Below are positions 42,101 to 54,100 of a stretch of DNA of 64,000 nt, piece by piece (position 1 is the first letter of the stretch; the number at the start of each line of letters is the position of its first letter). The notes beneath the pieces are model-generated. The model was given only the letters and a program-made list of their open reading frames with translations. It had not been told where the DNA came from and ran no database searches. The DNA is from Oasisia sp. SBJ-2009. Taxonomy: Eukaryota; Annelida; Polychaeta; Sabellida; Siboglinidae. Location: assembly GCA_964017155.1 (NCBI GenBank), contig OZ024866.1, positions 22,667,082 to 22,731,081 on the forward strand, read 5' to 3'. The translations under genes were made by a program, and so were the position numbers.

Positions 42101-45100
42101 ATGTCTTCAGTAATACGCGCATTCCAGGAATACTTCAAAACGTAAAATGTATACTCTCATGATATCTCAGTAAGATAACAATGTCATCAGAATTCGTAAC
42201 TATGAATAAAAATACTGATGCTTCAAAATACAATTTAATCCATCAATTCTTGATACAGAGTGGTTAGATAGAACGTAAGCTTTCCAAACACATCTCATTG
42301 AAGAAGACGAATGGCTGAAATGTTATTGGAATGTTCTATGAAGATATATCGTGACGTGAATTCAAGTATTGTCTCTCTTGAAAATGTTCGCGCAAATGAG
42401 AAATAGTGTATTGCAAATCTGTTTTTATTAATGACAAAAAGGAAAACCATTCAATAGAATATGAAATTACACACATCGAAAACAAACGTTGTGGACGTTT
42501 GGGGACAAATGAATATTTATTAATTTCCACGTTTTCTGTTTTGTTGTATGTAGGTAAGAGTGCTTCAGTATCTATGTTTTGTTTATTTTTGAGTGTAAGC
42601 GAGTTTGAAAGAGTGTGGGTGTTTGGAGAGAAATTTGACAGGCAATGTTTCTGTTAACGTTGATTACTCATTTCTTACTATGCATTTAAATATTCTTGGT
42701 TTGTTTTTCTTTTCTCAAATGTATATACGTATGTATGTTACTTTACGTGTGTACCTTTACGTTAAATGAATGTTTGTTGTATAGATAGCTAAATGTGATA
42801 ATGAAGGTATTTCAGTTGATGGGTATCTGATCAGCGGCATTGTTTGTTTCTACGCACTAAGATTACTTTGGTTTGTTTTTCTTTTCTGCTGTGCGTGGAT
42901 ACGTACGTCTTTAAGTGTCATAGTATACATATGTATATTGACGTGAATTGGACTGATTTTATTTCTTTTATGATTGATAGGAATATAAATTGTGTATATT
43001 CTACCAATTGAACAGTTGGCGATACACCCGTTTGTTGATACTTCGCAATTCCAGTTGACGGAGGATGGACAGCGTGGACAGAGTGGGTGGCGTGTTCTGT
43101 GACATGTGGGACAGGGACCCAACAGAGAAGTCATGCGTGTACCAACCCACCGCCTTCAAATGGAGGTGTCATTTGTTCTGGCCCTCCAACTGAATCGCAA
43201 CCATGTGAAGCAGCTCCTTGTCCAAGTATGTGTTCGTTAAAAGGAACGTTTGTATATTGTTCACTGCTTCAAACCAAAGTTTTCCTATTGTGTATGAGGT
43301 ATGTCTTCAGTAATACGCGCATTCCAGGAATACTTCAAAACGTAAAATGTATACTCTCATGATATCTCAGTAAGATAACAATGTCATCAGAATTCGTAAC
43401 TGTGAATAAAAATACTGATGCCTCAAAATACAATTTAATCCATCAATTCTTGATACAGAGTGGTTATATAGAACGTAAGCTTTCCAAACACATCTCATTG
43501 AAGAAGACGAAAGGCTGAAATGTTATTGGAATGTTCTATGAAGATATATCGTGACGTGAATTCAAGTATTGTCTCTCTTGAAAATGTTCGCGCAAATGAC
43601 ACATAGTGCATAGCAAATCTGTTTTTATTAATGACAAAAAGGAAAACCACTGAATAGAATATGAAATTACACACATCGAAAATAAACGTTGTGGACGTTT
43701 GGGGACGAATGAATATTTATTAATTTGCACATTTTCTGTTTTGTTGTATGTAGGTAAGAGTGCTTCAGTATCTATGTTTTGTTTATTTGAGTGTAAGCGA
43801 GTTTGAAGGAGTGTGGGTGTTTGGAGAGAAATTTGACAGGCAATGTTTCTGTTAGCGTTGATTACTCATTTCTTACTATGCATTTGAATATTCTTGGCTT
43901 GTTTTGCTTTTCTCAAATGTATATACGTAGGTATGTTACTTTACGTGTGTACCTTTACGTTAAATGAATGTTTGTTGTATAGATAGCTAAATGTGATAAT
44001 GAAGGTATTTCAGTTGATGGGTATCTGATCAGCGGCATTGTTTGTTTCTACGCACTAAAATTCCTTTGGTTTGTTTTTCTTTTCTGCTGTGCGTGGATAC
44101 GTAAGTTTTCGTACATCTTTAAGTGTCATAGTATACATATGTATATTGACGTGAATTGGACTGATTTTATTTCTTTTATGATTGATAGGAATATAAATTG
44201 TGCATATTCTACCAATTGAACAGTTGGCGATACACCCGTTTGTTGATACTTCGCAATTCCAGTTGACGGAGGATGGACAGCGTGGACCGAGTGGGTGGCG
44301 TGTTCTGTGACATGTGGGACAGGGACCCAACAGAGAAGTCATGCGTGTACCAACCCACCGCCTTCAAATGGAGGTGTCATTTGTTCTGGCCCTCCAACTG
44401 AATCGCAACCATGTGAAGCAGCTCCTTGTCCAAGTATGTGTTCGTTAAAAGGAACGTTTGTATATTGTTCACTGCTTCAAACCAAAGTTTTCCTATTGTG
44501 TATGAGGTATGTCTTCAGTAATACGCGCATTCCAGGAATACTTCAAAACGTAAAATGTATACTCTCATGATATCTCAGTAAGATAACAATGTCATCAGAA
44601 TTCGTAACTGTGAATAAAAATACTGATGCCTCAAAATACAATTTAATCCATCAATTCTTGATACAGAGTGGTTAGATAGAACGTAAGCTTTCCAAACACA
44701 TCTCATTGAAGAAGACGAATGGCTGAAATGTTATTGGAATGTTCTATGAAAATATATCGTGACGTGAATTCAAGTATTGTCTCTCTTGAAAATGTTCGCG
44801 CAAATGAGAAATAGTGTATAGCAAATCTGTTTTTATTAATGACAAAAAGGAAAACCACTGAATAGAATATGAAATTTCACACATCGAAAACAAACGTTGT
44901 GGACGTTTGGGGACAAATGAATATTTATTAATTTGCACGTTTTCTGTTTTGTTGTATGTAGGTAAGAGTGCTTCAGTATCTATGTTTTGTTTATTTGAGT
45001 GTAAGCGAGTTTGAAAGAGTGTGGGTGTTTGGAGAGAAATTTGACAGGCAATGTTTCTGTTAACGTTGATTACTCATTTCTTACTATGCATTTAAATATT

Positions 45101-48100
45101 CTTGGTTTGTTTTTCTTTTCTCAAATGTATATACGTATGTATGTTACTTTACGTGTGTACCTTTACGTTAAATGAATGTTTGTTGTATAGATAGCTAAAG
45201 GTGATAATGAAGGTATTTCAGTTGATGGGTATCTGATCAGCGGCATTGTTTGTTTCTACGCACTAAGATTACTTTGGTTTGTTTTTCTTTTCTGCTGTGC
45301 GTGGATACGTACGTTTGCGTACGTCTTTAAGTGTCATAGTAGACATATGTATATTGACGTGAATTGGACTGATTTTATTTCTTTTATGATTGATAGGAAT
45401 ATAAATTGTGTATATTCTACCAATTGAACAGTTGGCGATACACCCGTTTGTTGATACTTCGCAATTGCAGTTGACGGAGGATGGACAGCGTGGACAGAGT
45501 GGGTGGCGTGTTCTGTGACATGTGGGACAGGGACCCAACAGAGAAGTCATGCGTGTACCAACCCACCGCCTTCAAATGGAGGTGTCATTTGTTCTGGCCC
45601 TCCAACTGAATCGCAACCATGTGAAGCAGCTCCTTGTCCAAGTATGTGTACGTTAAAAGGAACGTTTGTATATTGTTCACTGCTTCAAACCAAAGTTTTC
45701 CTATTGTGTATGAGGTATGTCTTCAGTAATACGCGCATTCCAGGAATACTTCAAAACGTAAAATGTATACTCTCATGATATCTCAGTAAGATAACAATGT
45801 CATCAGAATTCGTAACTATGAATAAAAATACTGATGCCTCAAAATACAATTTAATCCATCAATTCTTGATACAGGGTGGTTAGATAGAACGTAAGCTTTC
45901 CAAACACATCTCATTGAAGAAGACGAATGGCTGAAATGTTATTGGAATGTTCTATGAAGATATATCGTGACGTGAATTCAAGTATTGTCTCTCTTGAAAA
46001 TGTTCGCGCAAAAGACACATACTGTATAGCAAATCTGTTTTTATTAATGACAAAAAGGAAAACCACTGAATAGAATATGAAATTACACACATCGAAAACA
46101 AACGTTGTGGACGTTTGGGGACAAATGAATATTTATTAAGTTGCACGTTTTCTGTGTTGTTGTATGTAGGTAAGAGTGCTTCAGTATCTATGTTTTGTTT
46201 ATTTGAGTGTAAGCGAGTTTCAAGGAGCGTGGGTGTTTGGAGAGAAATTTGACAGGCAATGTTTCTGTTAACGTTGATTACTCATTTCTTACTATGCATT
46301 TGAATATTCTTGGTTTGTTTTTCTTTTCTCAAATGTATATACGTAGGTATGTTACTTTACGTGTGTACCTTTACGTTAAATGAATGTTTGTTGTATAGAT
46401 AGCTAAATGTGATAATGAAGGTATTTCAGTTGATGGGTATCTGATCAGCGGCATTGTTTGTTTCTACGCACTAAAATTCCTTTGGTTTGTTTTTCTTTTC
46501 TGCTGTGCGTGGATACGTAAGTTTTCGTACATCTTTAAGTGTCATTGTATACATATGTATATTGACGTGAATTGGACTGATTTTATTTCTTTTATAATTG
46601 ATAGGAATATAAATTGTGCATATTCTACCAATTGAACAGTTGTCGAGACACCCGTTTGTTGATACTTCGCAATTCCAGTTGACGGAGGATGGACAGCGTG
46701 GACCGAGTGGGTGGCGTGTTCTGTGACATGTGGGACAGGGACCCAACAGAGAAGTCATGCGTGTACCAACCCACCGCCTTCAAATGGAGGTGTCATTTGT
46801 TCTGGCCCTCCAACTGAATCGCAACCATGTGAAGCAGCTCCTTGTCCAAGTATGTGCACGTTAAAAGGAACGTTTGTATATTGTTCACTGCTTCAAACCA
46901 AAGTTTTCCTATTGTGTATGAGGTATGTCTTCAGTAATACGCGCATTCCAGGAATACTTCAAAACGTAAAATGTATACTCTCATGATATCTCAGTAAGAT
47001 AACAATGTCATCAGAATTCGTAACTCTGAATAAAAATACTGATGCCTCAAAATACAATTTAATCCATCAATTCTTGATACAGAGTGGTTAGATAGAACGT
47101 AAGCTTTCCAAACACATCTCATTGAAGAAGACGAATGGCTGAAATGTTATTGGAATGTTCTATGAAAATATATCGTGACGTGAATTCAAGTATTGTCTCT
47201 CTTGAAAATGTTCGCGCAAATGAGAAATAGTGTATAGCAAATCTGTTTTTATTAATGACAAAAAGGAAAACCACTGAATAGAATATGAAATTTCACACAT
47301 CGAAAACAAACGTTGTGGACGTTTGGGGACAAATGAATATTTATTAATTTGCACGTTTTCTGTTTTGTTATATGTAGGTAAGAGTGCTTCAGTATCTATG
47401 TTTTGTTTATTTGAGTGTAAGCGAGTTTGAAAGAGTGTGGGTGTTTGGAGAGAAATTTGACAGGCAATGTTTCTGTTAACGTTGATTACTCATTTCTTAC
47501 TATGCATTTAAATATTCTTGGTTTGTTTTTCTTTTCTCAAATGTATATACGTATGTATGTTACTTTACGTGTGTACCTATACGTTAAATGAATGTTTGTT
47601 GTATAGATAGCTAAATCTGATAATGAAGGTATTTCAGTTGATGGGTATCTGATCAGCGGCATTGTTTGTTTCTACGCACTAAGATTACTTTGGTTTGTTT
47701 TTCTTTTCTGCTGTGCGTGGATACGTACGTCTTTAAGTGTCATAGTATACATATGTATATTGACGTGAATTGGACTGATTTTATTTCTTTTATGATTGAT
47801 AGGAATATAAATTGTGCATATTCTACCAATTGAACAGTTGGCGATACACCCGTTTGTTGATACTTCGCAATTCCAGTTGACGGAGGATGGACAGCGTGGA
47901 CAGAGTGGGTGGCGTGTTCTGTGACATGTGGGACAGGGACCCAACAGAGAAGTCATGCGTGTACCAACCCACCGCCTTCAAATGGAGGTGTCATTTGTTC
48001 TGGCCCTCCAACTGAATCACAACCATGTGAAGCAGCTCCTTGTCCAAGTATGTGTACGTTAAAAGGAACGTTTGTATATTGTTCACTGCTTCAAACCAAA

Positions 48101-51100
48101 GTTTTCCTATTGTGTATGAGGTATGTCTTCAGTAATACGCGCATTCCAGGAATACTTCAAAACGTAAAATGTATACTCTCATGATATCTCAGTAAGATAA
48201 CAATGTCATCAGAATTCGTAACTATGAATAAAAATACTGATGCTTCAAAATACAATTTAATCCATCAATTCTTGATACAGAGTGGTTAGATAGAACGTAA
48301 GCTTTCCAAACACATCTCATTGAAGAAGACGAATGGCTGAAATGTTATTGGAATGTTCTATGAAGATATATCGTGACGTGAATTCAAGTATTGTCTCTCT
48401 TGAAAATGTTCGCGCAAATGAGAAATAGTGTATAGCAAATCTGTTTTTATTAATGACAAAAAGGAAAACCACTGAATAGAATATGAAATTTCACACATCG
48501 AAAACAAACGTTGTGGACGTTTGGGGACAAATGAATATTTATTAATTTGCACGTTTTCTGTTTTGTTGTATGTAGGTAAGAGTGCTTCAGTATCTATGTT
48601 TTGTTTATTTTTGAGTGTAAGCGAGTTTGAAAGAGTGTGGGTGTTTGGAGAGAAATTTGACAGGCAATGTTTCTGTTAACGTTGATTACTCATTTCTTAC
48701 TATGCATTTAAATATTCTTGGTTTGTTTTTCTTTTCTCAAATGTATATACGTATGTATGTTACTTTACGTGTGTACCTTTACGTTAAATGAATGTTTGTT
48801 GTATAGATAGCTAAATGTGATAATGAAGGTATTTCAGTTGATGGGTATCTGATCAGCGGCATTGTTTGTTTCTACGCACTAAGATTACTTTGGTTTGTTT
48901 TTCTTTTCTGCTGTGCGTGGATACGTACGTCTTTAAGTGTCATAGTATACATATGTATATTGACGTGAATTGGACTGATTTTATTTCTTTTATGATTGAT
49001 AGGAATATAAATTGTGTATATTCTACCAATTGAACAGTTGGCGATACACCCGTTTGTTGATACTTCGCAATTCCAGTTGACGGAGGATGGACAGCGTGGA
49101 CAGAGTGGGTGGCGTGTTCTGTGACATGTGGGACAGGGACCCAACAGAGAAGTCATGCGTGTACCAACCCACCGCCTTCAAATGGAGGTGTCATTTGTTC
49201 TGGCCCTCCAACTGAATCGCAACCATGTGAAGCAGCTCATTGTCCAAGTATGTGTTCGTTAAAAGGAACGTTTGTATATTGTTCACTGCTTCAAACCAAA
49301 GTTTTCCTATTGTGTATGAGGTATGTCTTCAGTAATACGCGCATTCCAGGAATACTTCAAAACGTAAAATGTATACTCTCATGATATCTCAGTAAGATAA
49401 CAATGTCATCAGAATTCGTAACTGTGAATAAAAATACTGATGCCTCAAAATACAATTTAATCCATCAATTCTTGATACAGAGTGGTTATATAGAACGTAA
49501 GCTTTCCAAACACATCTCATTGAAGAAGACGAAAGGCTGAAATGTTATTGGAATGTTCTATGAAGATATATCGTGACGTGAATTCAAGTATTGTCTCTCT
49601 TGAAAATGTTCGCGCAAGTGACACATAGTGCATAGCAAATCTGTTTTTATTAATGACAAAAAGGAAAACCACTGAATAGAATATGAAATTACACACATCG
49701 AAAATAAACGTTGTGGACGTTTGGGGACGAATGAATATTTATTAATTTGCACATTTTCTGTTTTGTTGTATGTAGGTAAGAGTGCTTCAGTATCTATGTT
49801 TTGTTTATTTGAGTGTAAGCGAGTTTGAAGGAGTGTGGGTGTTTGGAGAGAAATTTGACAGGCAATGTTTCTGTTAGCGTTGATTACTCATTTCTTACTA
49901 TGCATTTGAATATTCTTGGTTTGTTTTGCTTTTCTCAAATGTATATAAGTAGGTATGTTACTTTACGTGTGTACCTTTACGTTAAATGAATGTTTGTTGT
50001 ATAGATAGCTAAATGTGATAATGAAGCAATTTCAGTTGATGGGTATCTAATCAGCGGCATTGTTTGTTTCTACGCACTAAAATTCCTTTGGTTTGTTTTT
50101 CTTTTCTGCTGTGCGTGGATACGTAAGTTTTCGTACATCTTTAAGTGTCATAGTATACATATGTATATTGACGTGAATTGGACTGATTTTATTTCTTTTA
50201 TGATTGATAGGAATATAAATTGTGTATATTCTACCAATTGAACAGTTGGCGATACACCCGTTTGTTGATACTTCGCAATTCCAGTTGACGGAGGATGGAC
50301 AGCGTGGACAGAGTGGGTGGCGTGTTCTGTGACATGTGGGACAGGGACCCAACAGAGAAGTCATGCGTGTACCAACCCACCGCCTTCAAATGGAGGTGTC
50401 ATTTGTTCTGGCCCTCCAACTGAATCGCAACCATGTGAAGCAGCTCCTTGTCCAAGTATGTGTTCGTTAAAAGGAACGTTTGTATATTGTTCACTGCTTC
50501 AAACCAAAGTTTTCCTACTGTGTATGAGGTATGTCTTCAGTAATACGCGCATTCCAGGAATACTTCAAAACGTAAAATGTATACTCTCATGATATCTCAG
50601 TAAGATAACAATGTCATCAGAATTCGTAACTGTGAATAAAAATACTGATGCCTCAAAATACAATTTAATCCATCAATTCTTGATACAGAGTGGTTATATA
50701 GAACGTAAGCTTTCCAAACACATCTCATTGAAGAAGACGAAAGGCTGAAATGTTATTGGAATGTTCTATGAAGATATATCGTGACGTGAATTCAAGTATT
50801 GTCTCTCTTGAAAATGTTCGCGCAAATGACACATAGTGCATAGCAAATCTGTTTTTATTAATGACAAAAAGGAAAACCACTGAATAGAATATGAAATTAC
50901 ACACATCGAAAATAAACGTTGTGGACGTTTGGGGACGAATGAATATTTATTAATTTGCACATTTTCTGTTTTGTTGTATGTAGGTAGGAGTGCTTCAGTA
51001 TCTATGTTTTGTTTATTTGAGTGTAAGCGAGTTTGAAGGAGTGTGGGTGTTTGGAGAGAAATTTGACAGGCAATGTTTCTGTTAGCGTTGATTACTCATT

Positions 51101-54100
51101 TCTTACTATGCATTTGAATATTCTTGGTTTGTTTTGCTTTTCTCAAATGTATATAAGTAGGTATGTTACTTTACGTGTGTACCTTTACGTTAAATGAATG
51201 TTTGTTGTATAGATAGCTAAATGTGATAATGAAGCAATTTCAGTTGATGGGTATCTAATCAGCGGCATTGTTTGTTTCTACGCACTAAAATTCCTTTGGT
51301 TTGTTTTTCTTTTCTGCTGTGCGTGGATACGTAAGTATTCGTACATCTTTAAGTGTCATAGTATACATATGTATATTGACGTGAATTGAACTGATTTTAT
51401 TTCTTTTATGATTGATAGGAATATAAATTGTGCATATTCTACCAATTGAACAGTTGGCGATACACCCGTTTGTTGATACTTCGCAATTCCAGTTGACGGA
51501 GGATGGACAGCGTGGACAGAGTGGGTGGCGTGTTCTGTGACATGTGGGACAGGGACCCAACAGAGAAGTCATGCGTGTACCAACCCACCGCCTTCAAATG
51601 GAGGTGTCATTTGTTCTGGCCCTCCAACTGAATCACAACCATGTGAAGCAGCTCCTTGTCCAAGTATGTGTACGTTAAAAGGAACGTTTGTATATTGTTC
51701 ACTGCTTCAAACCAAAGTTTTCCTATTGTGTATGAGGTATGTCTTCAGTAATACGCGCATTCCAGGAATACTTCAAAACGTAAAATGTATACTCTCATGA
51801 TATCTCAGTAAGATAACAATGTCATCAGAATTCGTAACTATGAATAAAAATACTGATGCTTCAAAATACAATTTAATCCATCAATTCTTGATACAGAGTG
51901 GTTAGATAGAACGTAAGCTTTCCAAACACATCTCATTGAAGAAGACGAATGGCTGAAATGTTATTGGAATGTTCTATGAAGATATATCGTGACGTGAATT
52001 CAAGTATTGTCTCTCTTGAAAATGTTCGCGCAAATGAGAAATAGTGTATAGCAAATCTGTTTTTATTAGTGACAAAAAGGAAAACCATTGAATAGAATAT
52101 GAAATTACACACATCGAAAACAAACGTTGTGGACGTTTGGGGACAAATGAATATTTATTAATTTGCACGTTTTCTGTTTTGTTGTATGTACGTAAGAGTG
52201 TTTCAGTATCTATGTTTTGTTTATTTGAGTGCAAGCAGGTTTGAAGGAGTGTGGGTGTTTGGGGAGAAATTTGAGAGGCAATGTTTCTGTTAACGTTAAT
52301 TACTCATTTCTTCCTATGCATTTGAATATTCTTGGTTTGTTTTTCTTTTCTCAAATGTATATACGTATGTATGTTACTTTACGTGTATACCTTTACGTTA
52401 AATGAATGTTTGTTGTATAGATAGCTAAATGTGATAATGAAGGTATTTGAGTTGATGGGTATCTGATCAGCGGCATTGTTTGTTTCTACGCACTAAAATT
52501 CCTTTGGTTTCTTTTTCTTTTCTGCTGTGCGTGGATACGTAAGTTAGCGTACGTCTTTAAGTGTCATGGTATACATATGTATATTGAGGTGAATTGGACT
52601 GATTTCATTTCTTTTACGATTGATTGGAATATAAATTGTGTATACTCTACCAACTGAACAGTTGGCGATACACCCGTTTGTTGTTACTTAGCAATTCCAG
52701 TTGACGGAGGATGGACAGCGTGGACAGAGTGGGTGGCTTGTTCTGTGACATGTGGGACAGGGACCCAACAGAGAAGTCATGCGTGTACCAACCCACCGCC
52801 TTCAAATGGAGGTGTCATTTGTTCTGGCGCTCCAACTGAATCGCAACCATGTGCAACAGCTCCTTGTCCAAGTATGTGTACATTGAAAGGAACGTTTGTA
52901 TATTGTTCACTGCTTCAAACCAAAGATTTCCTATTGTGTATGAGGTATGTCTTCAGTACTACGCGTATTCCAGGAATACTTCAAAACGTAAAGTGTATAC
53001 TCTGATTATATCTCAGAAAGATAACAATGCCATCAGAATTCTTAACTATGAATAAAAATACGTGTGCCTCACAACACAATTTAATCCATTAATTCTTGAT
53101 ACAGAGTGGTTAGATAGAACGTACGCTTTCCAAACACATCTCACTGAAGACGACGAATGGCTGAAATGTTATAGGAATGTTCCATGAAGATATATCGTGA
53201 CGTGATTTCAAGTATTGTCTGTCTTGAAAATGTGCGCGCAAATGAGATTTAGTGTATAGCAAATCGTTTTTATTAGTGACAAAAAGGAAAACCATTGAAT
53301 AGAATATGAAATTACACACATCGAAAACAAACGTTGTGGACGTCTGGGGACAAATGAATATTTATTAATTTGCACGTTTTTCTGTTTTGTTGTGTGTATG
53401 TAAGAGTGTTTAAGTATATATGTTTTGTTTATTTGCGTGTAAGCGAGTGCGAAGGAGTGTGGGTTTTTGGACAGAAATGTGAGAGGCCATGTTTCTTTTA
53501 ACGTTGATTACTCATTCCTTACTATGCATTTGAATGTACTTGGTTTGTTTTGCTTTTCTCAAATATATATACATATGAATGTTACTATACGTGTGTATCT
53601 TTACGTTAAATGAATGTTTGTTGTATGGATAACTAAATGTGATAAAGAAGGTATTTGGGGTGATGGGTGTCTGAACAGCGGCATTGTTTGTTTCTACGCA
53701 CTAGAATTCCTTTGGTTTCTTTTTCTTTTCTGCTGTGCAGGGATACGTAAGTGTGCGTACGCCTTTAAGTGTCATAGTATACATATGTATATTGAGGTGA
53801 ATTGGACTGATTTCATTTCTTTTACGATTGATTGGAATATAAATTGTGCATACTCTACCAACTGAACAGTTGGCGATACACCCGTTTTTTGTTACTTAGC
53901 AATTCCAGTTGACGGAGGATGGACAGCGTGGACAGAGTGGGTGGCTTGTTCTGTGACATGTGGGACAGGGACCCAACAGAGAAGTCATGCGTGTACCAAC
54001 CCACCGCCTTCAAATGGAGGTGTCATTTGTTCTGGCCCTCCAACTGAATCACAACCATGTGAAGCAGCTCCTTGTCCAAGTATGTGTACGTTAAAAGGAA

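Noticed and set aside
53614..53865. 83-codon + strand ORF in the diverged introns
   Set aside because: It is open only in the diverged subfamily, is closed by stops in main-type introns, ends at a TGA before the acceptor, and has no known domain. It is probably a chance open frame.
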